38,274 nucleotides of DNA from Anaerolineales bacterium (GCA_016744335.1 JADGEO010000034.1:1-38274); one strand, 5' to 3'. Numbered from the stretch's first letter, positions 8,565 to 16,900 are shown. The notes: generated from the letters alone by a model not told the origin. Numbers and translations: made by a program.

Positions 8565-10550
8565 CTACTCCTCGATAAGTTTAAAATCCCGCGCAGGGAT
8601 AGTATATATATATGATTTTGCCGAAAAAAGTATAGGAGATTCAGTAAAGTTCATAGCAAGCAATTTCTTGCCACGTTGCATCACGGTCAGGCCTTCGGGA
8701 ATTTCAAGTAAGGAGATGTTTTCTGAAGCCATCAAATAGCGCATTAGCGCCTTTGCTTGTTTAAGGTCTGGGTAAATGCCACAATAAAGAACCTTCCCTG
8801 CCCCATGCTTTTTCTCGGTGAATGCAGACAAGCCTTCAAAGGGGAAGTTGGTATAGTTTGCAAGAGGCTTTGTCCCTGTGTCTGCTTTCAATCCTTCTGC
8901 CCAGAAAGTTGCCTCAGGGTGAAGGTTCTCTATTTTGCTCTGAAAAGTATAGGATACTTTTGGTGGAAGAGAGTGCCACTGTTTCACACTTGCTCCAACC
9001 AATTCACGAAAAGGACCGGGCAAAGCTTCTTCTGTGACCACATTGTTAATATCTTTAAAGCCTGAACGAACGCCTAGCATGAGACTTCCACCTTGAGCGG
9101 CGAACTTATCTAATTTTTGTGCCAAAACTTCATCTGCAAGGAATGTGTTGGGGGCAAGCAGGATTTTATAGCGACTTAAATCGGCTTGTGGCGAAATAAT
9201 ATCTGGTTCTATGCCGAGCATTTTGCAGGCACGATAGAAGACAAATAAATGCTTCAAGTAGGCAAAATCTTTACGGTGCGGTTGCATCTCCATTGCCCAA
9301 AGTGTGCTGTAGTCGAGCAAAATTCCAACAGGCGTATCAAGCGGTTGGGCAATGAAATCTTCCAGTGCCGGTCTTTCTGTTTTGAGTGTGAGCAGGTCAT
9401 TATAGCCGTTATTTGCTCCGCCATGATGATGACGTAGCCCATCGTGATGTTGTTCCAAGCCGAAGCGTGAAGCTTTCCAGCGGAAGTATACAACGGATTC
9501 TGCGCCTGTTGCGGCGGCTTGCCATGTCCACAAACGCAAGGCACCGGGGCGTACACCAGTGTTATTTTCACTCCAGTTGATTGCACCCGTTTGATGCTCC
9601 ATAATCCAGAAGGGAGCTTGTTTTAAGCCGCGAATTAGGGTGTGGAAAAAGCCCGTTATGAGCGGGTCGCCGAGGTCGTGAGCATAAGAAAAGGGTTCTT
9701 CGTTGGGAGCGTACAAATTTTTGCTCCCCATTTCGGCGTAGCCTGTGGGGTATGAATCCCATGAAATAAAGTCGAGATTGCGTGAGAGGTCATGATAATC
9801 AATGGTGTTTAGATCGGCGATGACGTTATGGGTGATAAATTGCTTTTCTGGGATATGCGCTCTCAGGGCATCTATCTGAATTTGTTGATATGCCACCCAC
9901 GAATCAGACGCGAAGCGATAATAATCAAGTACGTGACTCGGATTTGGTTCTGCTACCGTTAAATTATAGGGTTCGATTTGCCCCCAATCATTATATGTTT
10001 GGCTCCAGAATATCGTTCCCCAGCTTTCGTTGAGTTCATCGAGGGTGCTGTATTTCTTTTGCAGCCAATTTTGGAATTCTGTGGTGCAGGTTTCGCAGTA
10101 ACAACGGGCAAAATAGCAACCGAATTCGTTATCTATTTGCCAGCCGATTACGGTGGGATGGTTGCCATAGCGTTCTGCCATCGCTTTTGTGATGCCTTTG
10201 CTGTATTCGTGATAGGTTTTGTTGTTGGGGCAGTAGTGCCGCCTTGAGCCGGCTCGTCTGCGGCGACCTTCTTCGTCTACTGGCAAAATGTTGGGGTAGG
10301 CAGAGATGAGCCAGGCGGGGGGGGAAGCGGTAGGTGTACACAGAAGAATCTGATGACCAGCGGTAGCAAGCGTCTCTACAGAGCGATCGAGCCAATCCCA
10401 ATCATATTTTCCTTCTTCTTTTTCCATCTTCACCCAAGCGAACTCGGCGATGCGCACAATCGAAATCCCTGCTGTGCGCATTGCTTGAGCGTCTTCTTGC
10501 CAGCGTTCTTCTTTCCAGTGTTCGGGGTAGTAGCAAACGCCAAGTTTCAT
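8565..10550 (-). CDS. GH42 beta-galactosidase
   Basis: The 661-residue protein is a family 42 glycoside hydrolase that cleaves terminal beta-galactosides. The TIM barrel starts at once with MKLGVCYYPEHWKEERW and has IVRIAEFAWVKMEKEEG (31-47). The acid/base is Glu142 in WQIDNEFG and the nucleophile is Glu318 in FWIMEHQTG. Cys107, Cys150, Cys152 and Cys155 match the zinc site of Thermus A4 beta-galactosidase (Cys106, 150, 152, 155). The trimerisation domain (from about residue 390, GILLDYSTLWAMEMQ) and a small C-terminal beta domain (PEGLTVMQRGKKLLAMNFT) complete the family architecture. No signal peptide is present, so the substrate is imported first. Only 9 bases separate it from the permease stop upstream, and no strong ribosome binding site is visible, which suggests coupling. 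Confidence 0.96.
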   Translation of the reverse strand: MKLGVCYYPEHWKEERWQEDAQAMRTAGISIVRIAEFAWVKMEKEEGKYDWDWLDRSVETLATAGHQILLCTPTASPPAWLISAYPNILPVDEEGRRRRAGSRRHYCPNNKTYHEYSKGITKAMAERYGNHPTVIGWQIDNEFGCYFARCYCETCTTEFQNWLQKKYSTLDELNESWGTIFWSQTYNDWGQIEPYNLTVAEPNPSHVLDYYRFASDSWVAYQQIQIDALRAHIPEKQFITHNVIADLNTIDYHDLSRNLDFISWDSYPTGYAEMGSKNLYAPNEEPFSYAHDLGDPLITGFFHTLIRGLKQAPFWIMEHQTGAINWSENNTGVRPGALRLWTWQAAATGAESVVYFRWKASRFGLEQHHDGLRHHHGGANNGYNDLLTLKTERPALEDFIAQPLDTPVGILLDYSTLWAMEMQPHRKDFAYLKHLFVFYRACKMLGIEPDIISPQADLSRYKILLAPNTFLADEVLAQKLDKFAAQGGSLMLGVRSGFKDINNVVTEEALPGPFRELVGASVKQWHSLPPKVSYTFQSKIENLHPEATFWAEGLKADTGTKPLANYTNFPFEGLSAFTEKKHGAGKVLYCGIYPDLKQAKALMRYLMASENISLLEIPEGLTVMQRGKKLLAMNFTESPILFSAKSYIYTIPARDFKLIEE

Positions 10551-10559
10551 TTTGTTGAA

Positions 10560-11762
10560 TTAGCCTTTGACGCCACTGCTGGTGGAGCTTTCGACAAAGA
10601 AGCGTTGCCCGAAGATGTAAATGATGACGGGGGGCAATATGGCTATTGCCGCGCCTGCTAAAACGAGGTTGGGGGCATCGGCGGCACGCCCGCCGAGCAC
10701 ACTGACGGCGAGAGTTAGGACGCGGTTGGATTCGTTGCCTGTGTTGATGACGACTAGGGGCCAGAAGAAACTGTTCCATGCATAGAGAAAGGTGAAGGTG
10801 GAGAGGGTTGCGAGGGCTGGGGCACTGGCGGGCAAGAAAATTGTCCAGAGAATTTGTAGGCGTGATGCGCCATCGAGAATGGCGGCTTCTTCGATTTCTT
10901 TGGGAATGGTGATGAAGAATTGGCGCATGAGGAAAGTGCCGTAGGCGGTGAAAATCCACGGCATAATGAGGGCGGCGAGCCTATCGACCCAACCGAGCAT
11001 AATCATCAACTGATAGAGTGGTGTAATGACGACTACAAAGGGAATCATGATTGTACCGAGATAGATGACGAATAAGCTGTCTCGACCAGGAAAATTTAAT
11101 CTAGCAAAGGCATAACCGCCTAAAACGGAAGTGACCAATTGCCCAAGAACGACCAGAATGGTGATGAGCGCGGTATTGGTTAGCGCACGATCCATACCGT
11201 GCAAGTTGATGACTTCTTTGTAGTTTTCAGGATGCCAAGTCAGTTTTTCAACGGGTTCACTGTCGCGTAGATTTTGTAGAAGGGTCTTTGACGGATCATT
11301 GGGGTCGGCAAAACGACCGAGCGCTGTACGAGCAATACGCACCATAGGAATGGTTTCACCGTTGACGGTAATATCGTAAAGGGGAACTTCTTCACCTTCG
11401 TAAATCACGGTTTTACCGGCAGTTTCGGTGACCAAATCTAATTCGCGAATATAGGTTGTGTCTAGTTGGTTTGCGGCGGCGTATTCGCCAACTTTAACGG
11501 TTTTCTCGATGAGCACAAACTTATCTTGAACGCCCTCATTATCCACATAATAAAGGGGGAGTTCTTCTTCAAAGCCTTCCACTGCCATTGTGATTGGGGC
11601 ACGCGGAAGTAGTTTTGGCGGGAAGCGATAGGTATCATTGGCTTCTTTTAAGGATGTAAAGACCATAACCAAGAATGGAAAGAGCATTACAAAGGCGAAA
11701 AAGGTGAGTGTAATGTAGAGCAGTAAGTTTCTTAGAAATATTCCGATTCGATAAGTAGACAT
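10560..11762 (-). CDS. ABC sugar transporter permease, MalG/LacG type, with large extracytoplasmic insert
   Basis: This 400-residue inner-membrane protein is the second permease of a CUT1 carbohydrate importer. TM1 lies at about 13-36. Then comes an unusual hydrophilic stretch of about 150 residues (40-190, for example YEGEEVPLYDITVNGETIPM), before the standard five-helix core from about 193. The EAA loop that contacts the ATPase is EEAAILDGASRLQILWTIFL (291-310), followed by PASAPALATLSTFTFLYAWNSFFWPLVV. Typical family members have about 280 residues, and the difference is the insert. Two SD-like bases precede the ATG. It follows the other permease by 12 bases. No ATPase gene is in the locus, so a shared MsmX/UgpC-type ATPase encoded elsewhere is likely. 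Confidence 0.93.
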   Translation of the reverse strand: MSTYRIGIFLRNLLLYITLTFFAFVMLFPFLVMVFTSLKEANDTYRFPPKLLPRAPITMAVEGFEEELPLYYVDNEGVQDKFVLIEKTVKVGEYAAANQLDTTYIRELDLVTETAGKTVIYEGEEVPLYDITVNGETIPMVRIARTALGRFADPNDPSKTLLQNLRDSEPVEKLTWHPENYKEVINLHGMDRALTNTALITILVVLGQLVTSVLGGYAFARLNFPGRDSLFVIYLGTIMIPFVVVITPLYQLMIMLGWVDRLAALIMPWIFTAYGTFLMRQFFITIPKEIEEAAILDGASRLQILWTIFLPASAPALATLSTFTFLYAWNSFFWPLVVINTGNESNRVLTLAVSVLGGRAADAPNLVLAGAAIAILPPVIIYIFGQRFFVESSTSSGVKG

Positions 11763-11774
11763 TGATATGCTCCT

Positions 11775-13466
11775 CTAAATGGCTTCATCGCCTGCACGTT
11801 GGCGCATATATTGCGCTAAGGTCAGTCCAAAAATTAGTAAGAATAAAACCCAAGCTAGGGCAGAGGCGTATCCTTGACGGAAATTTTGGAAGCCTTGCTT
11901 ATAGAGATATAAAACAATCGTCGTGGTAGATGTGCCGGGACCTCCTGGTGGTCTGGTAAAGACAAAGACCTGATCGAAGATTTGCATGGCGTTGATTGTC
12001 GTTGTCGTGAGCACAAAGAAGGTTGTTGGTGCGAGCATGGGCAAGGTCACGTTCCAGAATTGTTGCCAAGGATTTGCCCCATCGACAGTGGCGGCTTCGT
12101 AGAGCACGCCGGGAATGTTTTGTAAGCCCGCCAAGAATAGCACTGTATTGAATCCCGTCCACTGCCACGCTGCCATAATGGCGACCGAGATTAGAGCAAC
12201 CTGTGTGTCAGATGTCCAGCCGACTTGCGGATCTGTGAGGAGTTGCGAGCCAGCTGTAGAGTTCACAAATTCTACAAAGCCGGTGATGAAATAATTTAGA
12301 TAGCCAACCGTTGAGTTATAGAGCCAGCGCCAGATCATGGCAACGCCGACAACCGCCGCCACGCTGGGGACAAAATAGATAGCGCGGAAAACCTTCATGC
12401 CGGGTAATTTGCTATTTAAAACAGAAGCAAGTAAAAGGGCAGGAATGACGCTCATCGGCACAGCCAGTAGCACGAATTTGATCGTATTTCCTAGTGAAAT
12501 CCAGAAGAGTTGATCCTCGGCACCGATAACATAGTGTTTGCCAAATATATTGAAACGATATAGTTCATCATATACTTCAATATTGATTACCTCTTTGGCT
12601 AATTGGTCGATATATTCAAGGGGTTCGATGGTTATATTGAAAATCTCTTGATAATTTTCCAAGCCAATCCAGTTGGCGTTGCCAAAAGCATCCGAGTCGG
12701 TAAAACTGCTGTAAAGCGAGAATAGCAATGGGCCAGCAAAGAAGAAAAGAAAGCCAATTAGGTTAGGAGATAGGAAAAGATATCCTTCCATCATAAGTTG
12801 GTCTTTGCTTCTGGTGTTCATGGCTATTCGTGTCGGTTCACGCCACATTAGCCAGACCATGACGCCAAAGATAATTGTGCTAAGTAATAATAGGATGGGG
12901 GGGAGCGAAGTGAATTCTGAGATAAAAGAAAGGATGCCGGGAATAATGCCAACAGCAAATAAAAATAGGATTCCGCCGAGCGCACCCAGAACTTGAGCAG
13001 TTTTTCTGAACTTTTGTGCGATGCTTGGGCGGTTATCTTGATATCGATCCCCCACAGACCCAATCAGATAGCCCACAAAGGCAAGCCCCATATAAGGAAG
13101 CCCCTTTGAAAAGTTTTCGCCGAGTGAGTCGATTCCAGTAAAAAAGCCAGTAACATGTAATAAGCCAAAGAAAGAAGCTAAAAACCCAAGATAATTTACG
13201 GCCAATGAAATGGCTCGCCCACGATGTTTTCTTTGTCGAATTGAAAAAACTGCGAGAACACTAAAGATAGCCCCGAGCACTAAGAAAATGCTAAAGATAA
13301 TTTTTAACCAATCTGCTGTTTCGGTTGTGCCTTGCCAAAGCAGTAACGCACCTGTTAGCGCACCGACTGTAAAAATAATATGCCAAACAGATAAAATTGT
13401 TAAAGTCAATTTTGTTTTTGTGTCTGTAGGTGATATATCTTGAGAATGAGTTGAATTAGAAGTCAT
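11775..13466 (-). CDS. ABC sugar transporter permease, MalF/LacF type, with N-terminal six-helix extension
   Basis: The C-terminal part (about 224-563) is a CUT1 permease: EGYLFLSPNLIGFLFFFAGP as the first core helix, TDSDAFGNANWIGLENYQEIF, and the EAA loop VLYEAATVDGANPWQQFWNV before TLPMLAPTTFFVLTTTTINA. The N-terminal 210 residues are not part of the usual fold. They contain about six extra hydrophobic segments (roughly 20-45, 53-76, 85-108, 122-138, 157-180 and 188-208) joined by short basic loops. Usual members have about 300 residues. The extension could anchor, sense or simply be a fused small membrane domain. The gene lies between the binding-protein gene and the partner permease. The 260-base gap upstream holds a terminator hairpin and a repeat, so its expression is probably below that of the binding protein. 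Confidence 0.92.
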   Translation of the reverse strand: MTSNSTHSQDISPTDTKTKLTLTILSVWHIIFTVGALTGALLLWQGTTETADWLKIIFSIFLVLGAIFSVLAVFSIRQRKHRGRAISLAVNYLGFLASFFGLLHVTGFFTGIDSLGENFSKGLPYMGLAFVGYLIGSVGDRYQDNRPSIAQKFRKTAQVLGALGGILFLFAVGIIPGILSFISEFTSLPPILLLLSTIIFGVMVWLMWREPTRIAMNTRSKDQLMMEGYLFLSPNLIGFLFFFAGPLLFSLYSSFTDSDAFGNANWIGLENYQEIFNITIEPLEYIDQLAKEVINIEVYDELYRFNIFGKHYVIGAEDQLFWISLGNTIKFVLLAVPMSVIPALLLASVLNSKLPGMKVFRAIYFVPSVAAVVGVAMIWRWLYNSTVGYLNYFITGFVEFVNSTAGSQLLTDPQVGWTSDTQVALISVAIMAAWQWTGFNTVLFLAGLQNIPGVLYEAATVDGANPWQQFWNVTLPMLAPTTFFVLTTTTINAMQIFDQVFVFTRPPGGPGTSTTTIVLYLYKQGFQNFRQGYASALAWVLFLLIFGLTLAQYMRQRAGDEAI

Positions 13467-13585
13467 ACTTATTCCTTTACTGAAATTTGCAGCTCTTCTT
13501 TAGGGGGGAGCTATCTTAAAAAATCTAATCTTTCTAAGGTTTATAATTATGCGTTTTTTGGGGGGGTAAAAGATTGCCTGTTTTT

Positions 13586-13650
13586 TCTTGTAGTAATTGC
13601 TTTAGTGGTTATTTGGAAACTTAAAAAGGGACTGAAGTTCTTCTACAAGA
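13586..13650. repeat. Two-hairpin palindromic repeat, copy 2
   Basis: TCTTGTAG at the left end is the exact complement of CTACAAGA at the right end. Between them are two degenerate hairpins (TTGCTTTAGTGG and GGGACTGAAGTTC). It follows the pattern of copies at 3261-3323 and 25448-25497, but is more diverged. Confidence 0.6.
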
Positions 13651-13689
13651 CGATGCTAAACTCATGAAAATATGAGAAGCAGAAAAAAG

Positions 13690-13719
13690 AAATCCGGTGA
13701 GGCGAACCTCACCGGATTT
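13690..13719. terminator. Hairpin terminator after the sugar-binding protein gene
   Basis: AAATCCGGTGAGG and CCTCACCGGATTT form a perfect 13-bp stem with loop CGAA, nine bases after the stop codon of the binding-protein gene. In the transcript of the - strand it continues as CTTTTTT, a U-rich tract. It lies inside the operon, so it probably gives partial termination and a high ratio of binding protein to permeases. Confidence 0.85.
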
Positions 13720-13728
13720 TTGGTTTAC

Positions 13729-15120
13729 TTATTCTTGAAAAGCTTTATTGGCTTCGTCGCAAATGGTTGCGCCAAAGTCTTCTACTGTAGTTTCGCTGGT
13801 GAGCAGGGATGAAATTGCAGTGTCCATAACGGAAACAAAATCAGGCCAAGAGCCAGCCCACAGGGGGCCTTCGGCGGTTGGGGAGTTAGCCAAACCATCG
13901 AGGAAAGCTTGGTTATTTGCAGGAGGTGTAAATCCTACGAAAGCATCAAGTGCTTCTTGGCTTACGCGGCTGGGGATATTTGCGCCCAAAGCGGCAACTT
14001 TGCCTTGAACTTCGGCGGTGGTCAAAGCCTGAACGAGTTCCCAAGCAGCTTCGGGGTTTTCGGTCTCAGCGTTGACAACATAAGCGCCCCAGAAGAGCCA
14101 GTTACCGGGAATGCCAGCGGGTCCAGTGGGCAGACCAACAACGTCCCATTCAAAATCTACAGTACGGATGCCGGGGGTTGCCCAGCGACCGTTCTGGAAC
14201 ATACCGAGATTGCCAGAGCGGAAGGGAGGTTCGGGGTCTTCACCGTAAGGCACGGTTGCGCCTGAAGCGTAAAGGTCTTGTGCAAACTGGAGACCTTCGA
14301 GTGATTCAGGAGTATCGAGACCACAAGCGGTGCGGTCAGCGTTGTAGAAGTTACCACCAGCGGCATTTATCCAAACACCGTAGGGACCCCACCAAGCACT
14401 ACCACCGTAACCTTGTACGTCGTCACCAAGGGCGGAAACAGCTTCGGCAGTTTCTTGGAAGGCTTCCCAAGTCCACTCGCCGTTTGCTTCGAGTTCGCGG
14501 GGATCATCTACACCTGCTATAGCCAAAAGGTCGAGGTTGATGTAAAGGGCAAAGGTAGAAACATCACGGGGTAGACCCCAGAGGGTTTCGCCAGTATTGC
14601 TGGTTTCAGGATTAAAGGTCAAGTGGAACATAGGACCTTCGTAGAAATCTGCGTCTGCGTAGCCATCGGTGGTATCAGCCATAGCGCGCATATCTAAAAT
14701 TAAGCCACGGGTAGCGAAATCTGCAACATCGGTTCCGGGGATCCAGAATACATCAGGAGCGGTGCCGGAGGCAAGTTCGGTCTTGAGAACATCTTGGTAA
14801 CTAGCGGTTTCAGAACCACCGGGTTCGTATTCAAGTGTAACGCCTTCAATATTCAGGCTGTCACTGATGCCTTGGTAAACATCCGCTTCTTCCTGATTGT
14901 CCGGGCGGGTACGCCAGCGCAAAGTAACTTCAGCAGCTTCGGCTTCTTCTGCGGGAGCTTCTTCTTCCATTGCGGTTTCTTCTTCGACAACAGGAGCTTC
15001 TTCAGCGGGGGCTTCTTCTGCTACAGGTGCTTCGGGCGTAGCGGCTGGGGCACATGCCGCAAATAAAAAGGCAAATGCAATAAAGAGACTTAGTACTTTC
15101 AAAACTTGATTGTGTTTCAT
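13729..15120 (-). CDS. ABC sugar-binding lipoprotein (CUT1 family)
   Basis: The 463-residue protein is the extracellular solute-binding component of the sugar importer. A lipoprotein signal peptide ends in LFAAC (Cys23 lipidated). Residues 24-66 form a low-complexity linker of Ala, Pro and Glu (repeats of APAEEAPVVEEE type) that holds the domain away from the membrane. The mature fold starts at VTLRWRTRPDNQEEADVYQG and has family features such as LKTELASGTAPDVFWIPGTD, the GYGGSAWWGPYGVWINAAGG region lining the sugar site, and AAWELVQALTTAEVQGKVAA. GGAGG lies five to six bases before the ATG. The gene is first in the operon, downstream of the repressor gene and a lac-like operator. The likely ligand is a galactoside, judged from the enzymes downstream. 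Confidence 0.94.
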   Translation of the reverse strand: MKHNQVLKVLSLFIAFAFLFAACAPAATPEAPVAEEAPAEEAPVVEEETAMEEEAPAEEAEAAEVTLRWRTRPDNQEEADVYQGISDSLNIEGVTLEYEPGGSETASYQDVLKTELASGTAPDVFWIPGTDVADFATRGLILDMRAMADTTDGYADADFYEGPMFHLTFNPETSNTGETLWGLPRDVSTFALYINLDLLAIAGVDDPRELEANGEWTWEAFQETAEAVSALGDDVQGYGGSAWWGPYGVWINAAGGNFYNADRTACGLDTPESLEGLQFAQDLYASGATVPYGEDPEPPFRSGNLGMFQNGRWATPGIRTVDFEWDVVGLPTGPAGIPGNWLFWGAYVVNAETENPEAAWELVQALTTAEVQGKVAALGANIPSRVSQEALDAFVGFTPPANNQAFLDGLANSPTAEGPLWAGSWPDFVSVMDTAISSLLTSETTVEDFGATICDEANKAFQE

Positions 15121-15212
15121 CTATTCCTCCATAGATAGGGTTTTTATGATAATGCTTTTATAAAGTATGGGTAAAACCTAGTGTTTTCTGAGAAAACCAC
15201 CTCCTTACTCAG

Positions 15213-15232
15213 AAATGTGACCGCTCACATTT
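15213..15232. promoter_or_regulatory. Lac-like operator upstream of the galactoside operon
   Basis: AAATGTGACCGCTCACATTT has perfect 8-base arms around CCGC. On the other strand the centre reads TGTGAGCGGTCACA, very close to the E. coli lac operator half-site TGTGAGCGG. It lies 93 bases upstream of the binding-protein ATG and 19 bases after the repressor gene stop. A near copy lies in front of the repressor gene. The LacI-family protein encoded next to it is the natural binder. Confidence 0.85.
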
Positions 15233-15250
15233 CATGCAAAATAAAAACTG

Positions 15251-16252
15251 CTAAGTAGATTCCCGAATTACCAGTTTCACATCCAAAGGAATTGGCGCAA
15301 AAGTGGTATTTGGTTCGTCAAACATTTCAAATAATCGTTGCATGGCTTTTTGCCCAACGACATATTTATCAAAACTAATAGAACTTAAAGAAGGTTGCGT
15401 CATTGCCGAAAACTTAATATCATCAAATCCCATAATTGCGCAATCTTGAGGCACCTTTACTCCCATATCATGGCACCCACGTATAGCACCGATTGCCATC
15501 AAATCGTTATAAGTAAAAATAGCTGTGATTTCAGGGTGTTCACTCAGCAATTCTTGCGTAGCCTTATACCCTCCCATCAAATTAGGCGGAGCCAAAACCA
15601 ACCACTCATCATTTGGCGTAATATCATGTGCCTCTAAAGTTTCTTTATACCCATGTACACGTCGTACATGGTCCGGAAGATGTCCCTCGTGTGAAAGCAT
15701 CGCAATATGCGTATGCCCACGATTAATCAAATGCTCCACAGCTAATTTAGCCCCCTTATAAATATCTACATTAACTAAACTCGCTTTTGGGTGGTCAATA
15801 TCCCTATTGATAACCACCAATGGCTTGTAATTCTCTGCAAAAGTCAATAATTCTTCATCAGTAGAACTCGCTGTAGAAAGAATAACCCCATCAACTTCTT
15901 GAGAAGCCAATAGGGTCAATACATCCTGCTCGCCTTGCGGATTATCATCAGTATTACAGACAAAAACATTATATTCTTGCGCCAAAGCTGTATCTTGCAC
16001 GCCTCGGGCAACTTCAAAAAAGAAGGGGTTGGTAATATCCGCAACAATCAAACCAATTGTTTTTGTTTTTTGCGTTACCAAGCTCTGCGCCAAACGACTA
16101 GGGTTATAACCAAGTTCCTTAATCGCCGCCTCAACTTTTTCTCGTGTTTCAGTTTTAACTCGTTCGCTCTGATTATTTACACGCGAAACTGTCTGGTGCG
16201 AAACACCAGCATAGCTTGCAACATCATAGATAGTTATACGAGAACGCACCAT
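15251..16252 (-). CDS. LacI-family transcriptional repressor
   Basis: The 333-residue protein has the LacI architecture. An N-terminal helix-turn-helix ITIYDVASYAGVSHQTVSRV (6-25) is followed by the hinge helix NPSRLAQSL (50-58). A periplasmic-binding-protein-like sensor domain follows from about 62 (KTKTIGLIVADITNPFF), with VDGVILSTAS, MLSHEGHLPDHVRRVHGYKE, IFTYNDLMAIGAIRGCHDMG and CAIMGFDDIKFSAMTQPSLSS. It is the probable sugar-responsive repressor of the galactoside operon that follows on the same strand, with an allolactose-like or other galactoside inducer. Its own promoter (16313-16341) is followed at once by a matching operator, so it should repress itself. The recognition helix VSHQTVSRV suits the lac-like operator. 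Confidence 0.96.
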   Translation of the reverse strand: MVRSRITIYDVASYAGVSHQTVSRVNNQSERVKTETREKVEAAIKELGYNPSRLAQSLVTQKTKTIGLIVADITNPFFFEVARGVQDTALAQEYNVFVCNTDDNPQGEQDVLTLLASQEVDGVILSTASSTDEELLTFAENYKPLVVINRDIDHPKASLVNVDIYKGAKLAVEHLINRGHTHIAMLSHEGHLPDHVRRVHGYKETLEAHDITPNDEWLVLAPPNLMGGYKATQELLSEHPEITAIFTYNDLMAIGAIRGCHDMGVKVPQDCAIMGFDDIKFSAMTQPSLSSISFDKYVVGQKAMQRLFEMFDEPNTTFAPIPLDVKLVIREST

Positions 16253-16280
16253 AATTTTAATTAAGTAGTGTAATAAACAG

Positions 16281-16300
16281 AAATGTGACCGCTAACATAA
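16281..16300. promoter_or_regulatory. Second operator copy at the repressor gene
   Basis: AAATGTGACCGCTAACATAA matches the operator at 15213-15232 in 17 of 20 positions, with one arm intact. It lies 6 to 25 bases downstream of the expected transcription start of the repressor gene. Binding there would block the promoter, which supports autoregulation. Confidence 0.8.
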
Positions 16301-16312
16301 ACGTGTAACACT

Positions 16313-16341
16313 ATATTACAAAATCAAGGGCATTTTGTCAA
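16313..16341 (-). promoter_or_regulatory. Sigma70-type promoter of the LacI-family gene
   Basis: On the - strand TTGACA (16341-16336) and TAATAT (16318-16313) are separated by exactly 17 bases. The start point would fall near 16306, about 55 bases before the ATG and immediately before the operator copy. Confidence 0.8.
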
Positions 16342-16624
16342 GCATGATATTTGATATGACTTTTGTAATAGGGATGAGAAACCGCTTCGTGCGTGTTTTG
16401 TGCTTGGTTCCCAACAATAAACATCTTTTGTCTTCAACAATCTCCTTGCTAAACCATCGTCCCCTTCGGTCCATACTGCAACGCCTACGCCAAATCTGCA
16501 ATCATACGCGAGAGTTTCAAAACCCACGCGTTGGGCTTGATCCCTGAAACCCATTCCTTAGAGTGTTTTGTGTGCTGGAATTTTCAAAAATATTATGAAG
16601 TATGCAGAAAACGCTGGCTTCAAC
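16342..16624. other. Spacer without a recognisable gene
   Basis: Short open frames exist on both strands, for example a 76-codon one on the - strand, but none has a ribosome binding site or a protein sequence I recognise. The stretch may be decayed coding DNA, as the neighbouring transposase remnant is. Confidence 0.4.
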
Positions 16625-16900
16625 ATGAACCATCTTTCTCTTAACCAATCGATTCTAGGTATTTTTAATGCTTATATCTTCTTTTCCTTGGAATAAGTTG
16701 GAGATATTGCCGAAGAGTGGATGGAAAGTTACAGTATCTCCCGCCTAATGAAGCCTTGGGGAACTTATTCCCATTCCGATATGCTATCCAACATGCCGAA
16801 GTATCCACTTAGACGTGGCATCAAATTCGAGAGCTTGACACAAGCCGTTTTTTTGAGTTCATCTTCAGAGGATAGTGCAAAAAGGCAGTGTGTACGGTGA
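16625..16900 (+). pseudogene. Remnant of an IS3-family transposase (OrfB C-terminus)
   Basis: After an in-frame TAA at 16694 the frame reads VGDIAEEWMESYSISRLMKP, then WGTYSHSDML. It resembles the end of IS3-group OrfB transposases, where EEWMExYNxxRPHxxLGxxxPxxxL is usual. The sequence before the stop (FNAYIFFSLE) also fits the segment that normally precedes it. The DDE residues lie further upstream and are missing here, and the conserved Arg-Pro-His is altered, so it is inactive. No inverted repeats of a complete element are visible. Confidence 0.5.

Noticed and set aside
14794..15109. Open frames opposite the binding-protein signal and linker region
   Set aside because: They are Ser/Ala- or Phe/Gly-rich translations of the low-complexity Glu/Ala linker codons, not genes.
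16324..16554. 76-codon open frame on the - strand upstream of the repressor
   Set aside because: The sequence has no recognisable family and no ribosome binding site, and the repressor promoter lies within it. Treated as decayed or random DNA.
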